A program made the translations under genes and the position numbers. The notes under the pieces are model-generated. The model was given only the letters and a program-made list of their open reading frames with translations, did no database searches and had not been told where the DNA came from. A stretch of DNA of 61,750 nt from an uncultured Ruminococcus sp. (GTDB lineage Bacteria > Bacillota > Clostridia > Oscillospirales > Ruminococcaceae), in assembly GCA_944388405.1 (NCBI GenBank), contig CALXIQ010000002.1, positions 1 through 61,750 of the forward strand. The letters run 5' to 3'. Below are positions 15,727 through 25,700 of the stretch, in pieces (position 1 is the first letter of the stretch; the number at the start of each line of letters is the position of its first letter).

Positions 15727-18700
15727 ATGAAAAATTTTGCAAAATCAAAAGGAAAGCGCATAACTGCCGCACTCCTGTGTGCCGTTATGTGTATTATGTC
15801 CCTTCCGCTTTCCGCCTTCGCCTTTACAGCAGAGGAAGGAAAAACCGTAGACGCATACTACGGCGACCGCTATTTCGGATCGGACGGTGACTATTACTAT
15901 TCTCCTGAAAGTCATCAATATATTGCCTATGATGAGAATGGCAACACGAGCCTTCATTCTGCGAGTGGAGTCCACAGAAGAACCAAGCTGATGATTAAGG
16001 ACAGCAGCGGTTCCCGACAGATTATGTGTATTGAGTCCGGTATTGACTATAACGCCGGAGGAACCTATAGCAGCGTAAACGGCAAGAACAGCTCATATTT
16101 TCAGAACCTGCCGACAACGGCACAGTACGGAATTATGCTGACCTCCGTGTATGGTTGGCGCCCGGGTACAACAGCACCGATCAGCGGGACAAATGAGGAC
16201 GACTTCTCTATGGCGACGCAGACAATTCTGTGGGAATATCAACAGCAGCTTCGTACCTCTCCGACTACTCTTAAAGCAAACAGCTACGGTGTTCCTGCCG
16301 ACACCTACTATCAGTGCATCAAAGGCAGACCTGCCGAGAAGTGCTATGACTGGCTTCTTACGCAAATGCAGAGCCACGCAACCATTCCGAGCTTTGCTTC
16401 CAATAAGAGCAGCTCTGCAACCACCTATACGCTGAAATACAATCAGGCGGCAGATAATTACAGTCTTACGCTGACCGATACGAATAATACGCTGTCGGAT
16501 ATTAAGTTCAGCGCAAGCGGTATTACCGTTTCAAGAAGCGGCAACAAATACACCTTTACTTCAAACAAGATGATTGAAACCGCCGTTAGTGTTACGGCGC
16601 AAAAGAATGTACCCGGTATCGACGGCAACTTCCTTATTTGGGGATACCCCGGAAAGCAGACAATGATGTCGGGTGCGGAAGATCCGGTCGTATTCTATCT
16701 CAAAATCAAGACAGAAACCACCGGAGTCGGTCATATCGTGAAGCACTCCGAGGACGGAAAGGTGGCAAACATTAAGTTCAACATTGCCGGAAACGGCGTT
16801 AATCAGACCGTCACCACAAAGGCGGACGGCACTGTGGATACCCCACTTATGCCCGGCGTATATACCGTTACGGAGCTGACCGAGGAAAAGTATGAGCCGC
16901 AGAATGTGCAGAGGGTTACGATTGTATCGGGAAATACCTCAACGGTCACATTCAGCAATACACTCAAGCGTGGCGACCTTCAGGTAATCAAATCCTCCGA
17001 GGATAATCTTGTGGAGGGCGTTACCTTCCACCTTTACGGCACATCTCTTTCCGGTATTTCCGTTGATGAGTATGCCGTGACAGATAAGAACGGTGTTGCT
17101 ACCTTTAAGGATGTCCTGATTTCAGGCACAACGCCCTACACCATCGAGGAAATGGACACAGCTATCCGTTATGTAGTCCCTGCTAATCAGACCGCACCTG
17201 TTAAGTGGAAAGAGGTTACTACCCGCAATTTCACAAACATTCTCAAAAAGTTTACCGTGACCGTGACAAAGAGCGACCGTGAAGAAGGCAGCGCCCAGGG
17301 CGGCGCTACCCTTGCCGGAGCAGTTTACGGTATCTATAAAGGAGAAACCCTTGTGGACAAATATGTTACGGACAAAAACGGGCAGTTCACCACGAAGGAA
17401 TATGTCTGCGACAATGACTGGACAATCCGTGAAATCACTCCGTCCGAGGGCTATCTGCTTGACACCACAATCCATAAGGTTGGTGCTGAACCGCAGCTTT
17501 ATACCGTGGAACACAATCAGACTGCAAACGATGTTAACGAGCAGGTTATCAAGGGCAATATCGCCATCATCAAGCATACCGACGATGGAGAAACCAAGAT
17601 TGAAACGCCTGAAAGCGGTGCAACCTTTGAAATCTACCTCAAATCCGCAGGAAACTATACCGCTTCGGAGGAAGATGAGAGAGATATTATCGTCTGCGAC
17701 GAAAACGGCTTCGGACAGACAAAGGATATGCCTTACGGCGTATATACCGTTCATCAGACCTCCGGCTGGGAAGGCCGTGAACTGATGAAGGACTTTGATG
17801 TGTTCATTGCTCAAAACGGACAGACCTACCGTTACCTTATCAACAATGCAAACTTTGAAAGCTATATCAAGGTGGTCAAGGTGGATGCAGAAAGTGGCAA
17901 GACCATTCCTTATGCCGGAGCAGGCTTTCAGATTTACGATCCGACAGGAAATCTTGTTACGATGTCCTTTACCTATCCGACTCCGACAACAATCGACACT
18001 TTTTATACCGATGCAAACGGCTGTCTTGTGACACCGGAGAAGCTGGAATACGGCAAGGGATATTCTCTTGTTGAGGTTCAGGCTCCCTACGGATATGTTC
18101 TCGACAGCACTCCTGTGTACTTCGATGTAACGCAGGATAACGCTACCGAAGAAAGCGGGGTTACAGTGATTAAAGTGGATAAGCCGAATATGGCACAGAA
18201 AGGCACAATCACCGTAGAGAAAACCGGCGAAGTGTTCTACGGTGTAAGCGTAAGCGGCTCGGAGGATACCGAGGTCATTTACCAGCCGATTTTTGAAATC
18301 GCCGGACTTTCGGGTGCGGTTTATGAAATCCGTGCAGCCGAGGATATTATTACTCCTGACGGAACAGTACGCTTCACAAAGGGCGAGGTTGTGGATACCG
18401 TTACAACGGGAAAAGACGGACTTGCCAAGAGCCGTGAACTCTATCTCGGCAAATATGAAGTCAAAGAAATCAAAGCACCTTACGGTATGGTGTTGAATGA
18501 TGAAATTCATACCGCAGAGCTTGTGTATGCCGGACAGAATGTTTCCGTGACGGAAACTGCCACCTCTTTCGTGAATGAAAGACAGAAGGTTGAAATCAGC
18601 TTGAAGAAAACGCTTGAAGCAAGCAATCTTTTCGGTATCGGACAGAACGGTGAAATGAAAAATATCAGCTTCGGTCTGTTTGCCGCCGAGGAACTTGTAT

Positions 18701-19947
18701 CTGCAAGCGGTACTTCTATCCCTGCTGACGGGTTAATTGAAATCGTTACCCTTGATGAAAGCGGAAGCGGTACGGTTAAAACCGATTTGCCTATGGGCGG
18801 CTACTATGTAAAAGAGCTTGCCACCGATGAGCATTATATCCTCTCGGATGCCAAGTACCCCGTAACCTTTGAGTATGCGGGACAGGAAACCGCAAAGGTT
18901 CAGCTTGCGGTCAATGACGGCGAAGCAATCGAAAACGACCTTATCTACGGCTCTGTTTCCGGCAGGAAGGTCGATGAAAACGGCGAACCTCTCGGCGGTG
19001 CGCTGATCGGACTCTTTAAGTACAACGATACCGAATTTACAAAGGAAAACGCTTTGATGACTGTCACTTCAAAAGAAGATGGCAGTTTTTCTTTTGAGCA
19101 GATTCCTTTCGGTATTTGGTATGCAAGAGAAATCGAGCAGCCGACAGGCTTTGTCCTGAATGAAACCGTATATGAAGTGAACATTGCCGAAAATGAACAG
19201 GTTGTCGAAATCGAAATCGTAAACGAGTTTGTTCGTGGCAATATCACGCTTACCAAAGTGGATGCAGACTTCCCCGACAACAAATTGACCGGAGCGACCT
19301 TTGAAGTATATCAGGACAACAACGCTGACGGAAAGCCGGATGACGGTGATACGCTGATCGGCACTCTTACCGAAAGCGAAGCAGGAATTTATGAGATAAA
19401 AGACCTGCTTTACGGTCACTATCTCATAAAGGAAACCAAAGCCCCGGACGGCTTCCTGCTTGATACAGGCATTTATCCCGTATTCATTGAAACGGACGGT
19501 ATGACCTATTCCGTGGAAAACAAGGCAGGCGTCGGCTTTATCAACGAAGCGATGAAAGGCAACCTGAAAATCGTCAAGACATCTTCTGACGGTAAGGTCG
19601 AAGGCTTCTCTTTCCGTATTACCGGAGCAAACGGCTATGAGGTTACTCTCAAAACCGACGAGAACGGCGAAATCTATATTGAGGGACTTCGCATCGGTGA
19701 ATACACCGTGTCTGAGGTGGCCGATGAGGTGTCTGCACCGTATTCACGACCTGCCGATAAAAAGGCAAATGTTATGACCGACTCCACCACGATTGTGGAA
19801 ATGCACAATGTTGTCATCGACACTCCGAAAACCGGAGATAACAGCAAGCTCGGCTTGTGGCTTGCCCTGCTCGGTGCTTCCGCTGCCGGTATCGGCGTGA
19901 CAGTATACGCAGGCGTTAGAAAAAAGAAAAAGGAGGATTCTGAATAA
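15727..19947 (+). CDS. Thioester-domain, multi-Cna-B cell-wall adhesin
   Basis: 1406 residues. A signal peptide (KSKGKRITAALL..., cut after SAFA near residue 32) precedes a thioester domain: MCIESG with Cys101 and ATQTILWEY with Gln165 are placed to form the internal Cys-Gln thioester used for covalent host binding. From about 335 to 1360 follow roughly ten Cna-B/SpaA repeats, recognisable by their KV/T...G..F.IY strands and closing F.N or V.N residues, likely held by isopeptide bonds. The C-terminus is a sorting signal: DTPKTGDN (from 1365), a hydrophobic helix and RKKKKEDSE. The sortase at 43394 is a plausible partner. Probable role: donor-recipient or host contact. Confidence 0.93.
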   Translation: MKNFAKSKGKRITAALLCAVMCIMSLPLSAFAFTAEEGKTVDAYYGDRYFGSDGDYYYSPESHQYIAYDENGNTSLHSASGVHRRTKLMIKDSSGSRQIMCIESGIDYNAGGTYSSVNGKNSSYFQNLPTTAQYGIMLTSVYGWRPGTTAPISGTNEDDFSMATQTILWEYQQQLRTSPTTLKANSYGVPADTYYQCIKGRPAEKCYDWLLTQMQSHATIPSFASNKSSSATTYTLKYNQAADNYSLTLTDTNNTLSDIKFSASGITVSRSGNKYTFTSNKMIETAVSVTAQKNVPGIDGNFLIWGYPGKQTMMSGAEDPVVFYLKIKTETTGVGHIVKHSEDGKVANIKFNIAGNGVNQTVTTKADGTVDTPLMPGVYTVTELTEEKYEPQNVQRVTIVSGNTSTVTFSNTLKRGDLQVIKSSEDNLVEGVTFHLYGTSLSGISVDEYAVTDKNGVATFKDVLISGTTPYTIEEMDTAIRYVVPANQTAPVKWKEVTTRNFTNILKKFTVTVTKSDREEGSAQGGATLAGAVYGIYKGETLVDKYVTDKNGQFTTKEYVCDNDWTIREITPSEGYLLDTTIHKVGAEPQLYTVEHNQTANDVNEQVIKGNIAIIKHTDDGETKIETPESGATFEIYLKSAGNYTASEEDERDIIVCDENGFGQTKDMPYGVYTVHQTSGWEGRELMKDFDVFIAQNGQTYRYLINNANFESYIKVVKVDAESGKTIPYAGAGFQIYDPTGNLVTMSFTYPTPTTIDTFYTDANGCLVTPEKLEYGKGYSLVEVQAPYGYVLDSTPVYFDVTQDNATEESGVTVIKVDKPNMAQKGTITVEKTGEVFYGVSVSGSEDTEVIYQPIFEIAGLSGAVYEIRAAEDIITPDGTVRFTKGEVVDTVTTGKDGLAKSRELYLGKYEVKEIKAPYGMVLNDEIHTAELVYAGQNVSVTETATSFVNERQKVEISLKKTLEASNLFGIGQNGEMKNISFGLFAAEELVSASGTSIPADGLIEIVTLDESGSGTVKTDLPMGGYYVKELATDEHYILSDAKYPVTFEYAGQETAKVQLAVNDGEAIENDLIYGSVSGRKVDENGEPLGGALIGLFKYNDTEFTKENALMTVTSKEDGSFSFEQIPFGIWYAREIEQPTGFVLNETVYEVNIAENEQVVEIEIVNEFVRGNITLTKVDADFPDNKLTGATFEVYQDNNADGKPDDGDTLIGTLTESEAGIYEIKDLLYGHYLIKETKAPDGFLLDTGIYPVFIETDGMTYSVENKAGVGFINEAMKGNLKIVKTSSDGKVEGFSFRITGANGYEVTLKTDENGEIYIEGLRIGEYTVSEVADEVSAPYSRPADKKANVMTDSTTIVEMHNVVIDTPKTGDNSKLGLWLALLGASAAGIGVTVYAGVRKKKKEDSE

Positions 19948-20039
19948 TGGAGCCGAAAACAATTATCGCAATCGTTTTGGTCGCCTTTATCATTGGCGGC
20001 TTTATCTTTCTTCAGGTAAAAAACAGAAAGAAGAAATAA
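19947..20039 (+). CDS. 30-aa single-pass membrane peptide
   Basis: The ATG overlaps the adhesin stop (TAATG at 19945-19949), and AGGAGG lies 12 bases before it. The peptide is MEPKTI, a hydrophobic helix of about 18 residues (IAIVLVAFIIGGFIFLQV), then KNRKKK. Translational coupling and the clean membrane topology argue that it is real. It could assist secretion or sorting of the adhesin, but nothing in sequence proves a role. Confidence 0.7.
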   Translation: MEPKTIIAIVLVAFIIGGFIFLQVKNRKKK

Positions 20040-20093
20040 CCTACGGGGGCGGATGAAATACTCCGTCCCCTTATTCTTTTTAAGGAGGAGCCT

Positions 20094-20396
20094 ATGAAAA
20101 CAATGAAAACAGTTGAAAGCCGGGTTCTGCAAATTCTTCGGGACTGTCCTGAAACGAGAAATGAGGATATGCTGCTTTTCTACCGTTACTACAACCGCTT
20201 TGCCGACTATCTTCGAGCAGGCGAACTTCCGCTTGAAGATTTGGCATATAACTACAAGGCATACGGACTTCCGTGCTTTGAGTCTATCCGCAGAGCAAGG
20301 CAGCGTGTGCAGTCCCTGTTTCCTGAGCTTTCCCGCAACAGTGCTAACGAACAGGATGGTTCTGTTGTAATCGTAATCAACATTAACGGAGGGTAA
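20094..20396 (+). CDS. Conserved ICE protein of unknown function, 100 aa
   Basis: Starts at ATG 20094 after AAGGAGGAGCCT. The sequence is helical, with MKTVESRVLQILRDCPETRN and a run YRYYNRFADYLR, which resembles small winged-helix-like proteins seen at this position in related conjugative elements and phages (LPCFESIRRARQRVQ). It may bind DNA; no catalytic motif. It begins the run of small co-directional genes leading to the large helicase; the next gene starts 4 bp after its stop. Confidence 0.75.
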   Translation: MKTMKTVESRVLQILRDCPETRNEDMLLFYRYYNRFADYLRAGELPLEDLAYNYKAYGLPCFESIRRARQRVQSLFPELSRNSANEQDGSVVIVININGG

Positions 20397-20400
20397 GAAA

Positions 20401-20994
20401 ATGGGCAAGGAAAAACGAATGATCGGAGATTATACGGTACTCTGTTCAGTCAATGTGGGCGAAAAGGAAGTTATCTTGGCTTCCAATGAGCAAAGCACGG
20501 ACGGAGAGAAATTTTTGTGCGGCTTTGTAGAGCGAAACGACCTTTTTGAACTGTGCAAGGAATGTGTGGTAAGCGATGACTATATTGAGATTACCCACAC
20601 TTTCGGGAGCCGTGTTGCCAATGAAGCGGAGCTGTTCAAAGAGCAGGTCAAAAAGCTGGATATTCCCATCACGGTCATTACCGAAGCAGACTGTATTCCC
20701 GACCATTATTCAAAAGACATCAACGGCAAGGTTATTGCCATTGATCCGAAGGTATTAAAGCCTGAATTTCAGAGAGCCGACAGACAGCTCTACTTGGTTA
20801 CAGGCGGTTTCGGTGCTTCGGCAAACAGCCGTGGAAGCGCTGTGTTCTGCACCAATCTTCATACCGGGAAAAACACCCGATATGAACGAATGGATGTTAT
20901 GGGCGAAGTAAAGCCCGAATGTATGCCGGACTGGGCAAAAGAAAAAATTGCCGCTATGAGCCGAAGCCATAAAAACAAAGACAGAGAACGATAA
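20401..20994 (+). CDS. Conserved ICE protein of unknown function, 197 aa
   Basis: ATG 20401 after GGAGGG. Residues 10-70 look beta-rich (DYTVLCSVNVGEKEVILASN), then a basic/acidic mix with a Gly-Phe-Gly-Ala segment (LVTGGFGASANSRGSAVFC) near 137-155 that is likely a tight loop. It ends in a charged tail (SHKNKDRER). I do not recognise a named domain. The repeated DRER/DYER ends of several neighbours (also 22714 and 31164) suggest shared origin or selection at coupling sites. Fifteen bases before the next gene. Confidence 0.75.
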   Translation: MGKEKRMIGDYTVLCSVNVGEKEVILASNEQSTDGEKFLCGFVERNDLFELCKECVVSDDYIEITHTFGSRVANEAELFKEQVKKLDIPITVITEADCIPDHYSKDINGKVIAIDPKVLKPEFQRADRQLYLVTGGFGASANSRGSAVFCTNLHTGKNTRYERMDVMGEVKPECMPDWAKEKIAAMSRSHKNKDRER

Positions 20995-21008
20995 GGAGGT
21001 ACAGACCT

Positions 21009-21239
21009 ATGAAAGATACAATTACCCTTCAGCAGAAGGTCAAAGTCTTAAACAAGCTCTTTGAAGCGAAATGCAGAACCGAAAAGGACTTGCAGGGACT
21101 ATCTATGGAAAGCATTTTGAAAATCCCGAACATCACCATTCAGGATATGACGGTGATTATGGAGCTTCAGAAAGCAACCAAATCGGGAAAGCTGTTCTCC
21201 TACTTAGGCGGTGGTACAGATGAGCAGCAAGCAGAATGA
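21009..21239 (+). CDS. Conserved ICE protein of unknown function, 76 aa
   Basis: ATG 21009 after AAGGAGG. The short protein is helical: LQQKVKVLNKLFEAKCRTEK, then LSMESILKIPNITIQDMTVI, then a helix ending in a Gly-rich turn. The repeated helix pattern is like a small DNA- or protein-binding adaptor. Its 3' end overlaps the next gene by 20 bp, so the two are probably co-translated. No family name. Confidence 0.72.
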   Translation: MKDTITLQQKVKVLNKLFEAKCRTEKDLQGLSMESILKIPNITIQDMTVIMELQKATKSGKLFSYLGGGTDEQQAE

Positions 21240-21774
21240 CCGTCATATTATCTGGAGCGATATTCACCTTGATTTTGAGGACTGGCGGGCAGACCTTGAA
21301 GAACAGTACCCCGACCTGTCCGAAGATGAACTGATACAGAAAATGTACGAAATCAATTCCGACTATCTCGGTGACGAGCGTATGAACCTGAATGTTCAGC
21401 TCTCACAGCCCATCTTGGTTGTGGCGGACATCGGGCGCTGGGACGGTCGTTATGACGGGTATGCGGAAATCAAGACAGGCAATATCAAAGACTGTTTGTA
21501 TTCCGAAATGGATATGTGCGAGTGGTATGTGGACAAGTACGGAGATCTCCGTGCCGACGCCGTTCATCACGACGGGACAAATCACTACCTCTACCGTGTG
21601 TATAAGGACACCGCAACAGACAGTCAGATTGAAAATCTCAAAGCAAAGATTTACGATGGCAAAGCAACACGAGCCGATATAACGAGAGTGACAAGGCGGC
21701 TCGGTGATGAAATTGCCGCCGTTTACGGGTTCGATATTCCCCGGCAAAAGAAGAATATCGAGAGAGCGAGGTGA
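21220..21774 (+). CDS. Conserved ICE protein of unknown function, 184 aa
   Basis: Start at ATG 21220 (MSSKQNDRHIIWSD), inside the previous gene, with GGCGGTGG before it; a longer frame adds only three residues. The body alternates acidic helices (DWRADLEEQYPDLSEDELIQ) and beta segments (ILVVADIGRWDGRYDGYAEI). A His/Asp cluster occurs around HHDGTNHYLYRVYKD. I recognise it as a common gene of Firmicute conjugative elements without a known activity. Four bases separate it from the next start. Confidence 0.75.
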   Translation: MSSKQNDRHIIWSDIHLDFEDWRADLEEQYPDLSEDELIQKMYEINSDYLGDERMNLNVQLSQPILVVADIGRWDGRYDGYAEIKTGNIKDCLYSEMDMCEWYVDKYGDLRADAVHHDGTNHYLYRVYKDTATDSQIENLKAKIYDGKATRADITRVTRRLGDEIAAVYGFDIPRQKKNIERAR

Positions 21775-21778
21775 AAAT

Positions 21779-22714
21779 ATGGATTACCGAATTATGAACC
21801 CTGCCGAAAGAAAATATACCTTCCGTCAAAGCCAGCAGATTTCTATGCAGACGGGACTTATCGGCTATTTGAGAGCAGATTTCGGCAGTACGGGCAAAGA
21901 GTTTTATTCCACTTGGAACGATTTTAGAAAGGACTTAAAGACTGACGATTTCAAAAAGGAATTTGACTTGGTGATAAACTCCTACCGTTTCGGAGACGGC
22001 GAGTTTTTAAGCGGCAGAAGCGCTATGTCAAAATTCTGCTATGAACATCCCGAAAGCAGCTACGAGGATGACCGTAATCATTACGGCGTCCGTGTTGATA
22101 CCGAACAGTATTCATATTTAATGCGGTTAAATCCCAACCGTGGAGAGTACAATCTGTACTGCTATTGCTATCAGCGGGAGTGGCTTGACAATCATCTGCA
22201 AAAAGCCGAAAAGGGTATCCGCTTTATTGATCCGCACTACAAAGAGCAGTTCACTATCCCTGACGGAGATAAAATCCGCATAACTTTAAGCAGCGGTGAG
22301 CATTACGACAGAGAGTGCAGATATATCGACGATTACCACCTTGAGGTGGGCGACAATCTTTATCATATCTGTGAGTTTGCCGAGAGAATGGAGCAAAACG
22401 GCAATACCGTTATTCCGCTTCGCTCCTCTCTGCCGGAGCAATGCTATGTGTACTTGCCGACGAGCAATGAAATCGGCATTATCAAAAAAGGCGAAACCGG
22501 ATATTACAAAACAGACCTGACAGACGGCGTTCCCGGTGAAATGAAAGAGCTTGCCGACTCAATGAACCATAAGCTCGGTGTTACAAAGGGGCAAGCCGAA
22601 GCAATGAAGGCAGGCTCTATGTTTGGGTGGAAAGTCCCTGCCGCCGATCCGAAAAACTATGACGAAAACGGAAAACCTGTAAAGCCAAAACGGAACAAAG
22701 ATTATGAAAGATAA
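21779..22714 (+). CDS. Conserved ICE protein of unknown function, 311 aa
   Basis: Start at ATG 21779 (MDYRIMNPAERKYTFRQSQQ) after GCGAGGTG; the frame is open to 21704 without a ribosome site. Residues 1-120 are helical. Residues about 170-245 look beta-rich, with a repeated GDxIRITLSSG / HYDRECRYIDDYHLEVGDNL pattern. The C-terminus ends KRNKDYER. No catalytic motif. It sits directly before the large helicase gene (14 bp), so it probably belongs to the same DNA-processing transcript. Confidence 0.75.
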   Translation: MDYRIMNPAERKYTFRQSQQISMQTGLIGYLRADFGSTGKEFYSTWNDFRKDLKTDDFKKEFDLVINSYRFGDGEFLSGRSAMSKFCYEHPESSYEDDRNHYGVRVDTEQYSYLMRLNPNRGEYNLYCYCYQREWLDNHLQKAEKGIRFIDPHYKEQFTIPDGDKIRITLSSGEHYDRECRYIDDYHLEVGDNLYHICEFAERMEQNGNTVIPLRSSLPEQCYVYLPTSNEIGIIKKGETGYYKTDLTDGVPGEMKELADSMNHKLGVTKGQAEAMKAGSMFGWKVPAADPKNYDENGKPVKPKRNKDYER

Positions 22715-22728
22715 GGAGGTGTTTCCCG

Positions 22729-25700
22729 ATGGCTCGTAAATATGACCTTATTTCCGAACTGTACGACCGTACCTGCAAGACGGTGGTATCCTCTCCGCAG
22801 AATTGGGAAGCCTTTTTGACTTCTGCCTGCCGGAACTATAAGCTGCGTTTTGATGAACAGCTTTTGGTGTTCGCACAGCGACCGGACGCTACCGCAGTTC
22901 TTGAAATTGAGCGTTGGAACGGCACTTTCGGTCGATGGGTTAATCGAGGTGCAACCGGTATTGCGGTCTTTGACGACGATGCAAGCAGAAGCCGCCAGCG
23001 TCTTATCCATTACTTTGACATTTCCGACACCCATCCGAGCAAGTATTCCCGTCCTGTTCCTATTTGGGAAATGAAGCCGGAATATGAGCAGGAAATCACC
23101 GAAACCCTTGAAAGCACCTTTGGAACGCTGGATAACAGCCAAAGCCTTGCGGACGCAGTTATGAGTGCGGCACAAAACGCCGCCGAGGACAATCTTCCCG
23201 ATTATACCCGTGATTTGCTATACTCTGTAAACGACAGCTTCTTGGAGGAACTGGACGAGGACAATATTTCCACCATATACAGAAAAGTTGTTACCAACAG
23301 CGTGGCATATATGATGATGGAACGGCTCGGCATTGATACAGAGGAATATTTCGAGCGTGAAGATTTTGAGGATATTATCAATTTCAATACGCCCGGTACG
23401 CTTAATGCCCTGGGCTTTGCCACCAGCGACATTGCCGAAATGGGACTTACCGAGATTGCAAAAACAGTGATGTCCCTTGAAAGGCAAAATCGCATAATTG
23501 CAGAAAACAGAAAGCCTGATTACAATATAGGCAGAAATCAAAACACAGAAAGGAGTCCACAAAATGAACGAGCTGACATACACGATGCAGGGCGATTACA
23601 GACTGCCCAATTTGGAGCTGCCGGAACAGCCGGAAGCGCCGATGGGACGGTACTCACGAATGAGGGCGAAGTACCTGAAAGAGAACCGCAAGGTGCTGTA
23701 CTACAATCTCCTGACGAGCTGCAAGCTGAGCGAGCATCTGACGCAGATCGAACAGACGGCGACCGAAATGGAGGAACGCCTGACGAAAGAGATGGCGGCG
23801 AAGGAGGGCTTGACCGAGAGCCTGAAAGCGACGGATATGATGAGCTGGGTTCGGAAGATGAACAACCTGAAGAGCCGAGTTCAGGAAATCGTGATGAAGG
23901 AAGTAATCTTCGCTTAGAGTATTACGACCGAAGTAACGAGGACAGAAGCCTGCCGTTTTTCGGTCACGATGATACTATTCGAGAAATCCTTGCAACCACA
24001 CCCCACCTGAAAGCCACCAAAGACGAAATCCGTGCATTTTACGAAAGTGTAGCCGACGAGGACAAGCGCACCGAGTATATCAAGGGCATTTTCAATAATG
24101 ATTATACCGAAGTGATACTGGGTGACGGCAGACGAGTCGGCTACAAGACTTATCAGAATGTGCTTCAGCTTTGGGAAGGTAATTATCTTAGCCGTACAAA
24201 GCAGAGCTTTTACGACTGGGGTGTGATAGCCAAACATTTTGAAGCAATGCGACTTTTGGGCGAGCTTCAGGACACAATGAAACCCCTGCCCTCTATGGAC
24301 GGGCAGATGAGCTTAATGCTCAATTACGAAGCAGAGGTAACGAAACCCTCTGCTTTTTCCTTTTCTCAGGAGATTATCGACGCTGTTCTCACCCGTGGAA
24401 GCGGCGTGTCGGAGGGAAAGTTCCGCATTTATGAGCAGTTCCAAAAGAGCCTTTCAAAGAAGGAAAATGTGGATTTCCTGAAAAATGAATACGGTTGGGG
24501 CGGTTCTTATCCCGTTATCACCGGAACGGGCATTGACGAGCAGCACGATGGCAAAGGCATCAAAATCTCGAAGAATGTAAACGGCGAAGAAGTCAAAGTG
24601 CTTCTGAATTGGAATCAGGTTGAAAAGCGCATCGGTGAACTTATAAAACTGGATAGATACCTCAATCCGAAAGAAAAGGAACTCTACCCTGAGTGGCTTG
24701 AGCAACACGAAATTCGCAGAGCCGAAGCCGCAGAGGAACGCAGAAAGCGAGAAATCCTTTCTACTGCACCTCCCGAAAAGAAAGAGCCTGAACCGAGCAA
24801 CGAAATATATGAATATCATCTTGGCAACACCGTTTATCTCGGTGCAAACGAGTATGAAATTCTGTCCTTTGACAATGACCGGGTAATGCTCTATGATACG
24901 CAGTTCCCGTTGTTCAATAAGGAAATGACAAGAGCCGAGTTCGACCAAAAGGTTCAGGAAAACCCGATGAACGACCACCTGAAAGTAAAGGTATTACCAG
25001 CAGAAGAAATCACAGACAACACAAAAGTGAGAATATCTTTGGATAGCGGAAACGACCTTGTTCATTGGATATATTTTAATCCCGATGCAAATGCCGGAGG
25101 TCAGTATGTCTCAGGTGATTTGAGTTTCTCTGTTTTTGAGGAACTCATCGAGCAGTATGATATTGCGAACCATCCCGAAAACACGGATAGGTTTGTTGCC
25201 GACCTTGAAGAAATGTCGGATCAGTTTGTGGCTGACATCAACACGCCGTTCTTTATGGAAGCGGAAAACGACTATGAGATGGACTGCGACTATACCGAGT
25301 TCACACCCGAAAACATTCTCAAAATCCACAAGGATATTCAGGAATTTGAAACGGAACATCAATCAGAACTCAACAGAATGGCTGGGCAGAATGAGCCGAA
25401 CGCATTGCCGGTTTATGACCGTGTAAGAGAACCGTATAGAAGTTATCTTGCGGTGAAAGCCGAAAATCCCGACAGTCTTGTGTTGTATCAGGTTGGCGAT
25501 TTCTTTGAAGCCTATGGCGAGGACGCACAAAAGGTTGCTGAAGCTCTTGACCTTGTGATGACCTCCCGTGCGATAAGCGACAGCGAGAGAGTTCCTATGG
25601 TGGGCTTTCCACAGCACGCCCTCGAAACCTATATGAATATGCTGACCGACAGAGGTTTTGACCTTACGGTATCAATCGTTGACGGCAGCGAGCGCAAGGT

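Noticed and set aside
17122..18510. 462-codon open frame on the - strand
   Set aside because: It is antisense to the Cna-B repeats, whose codon bias opens the opposite strand; no ribosome site or family motif.
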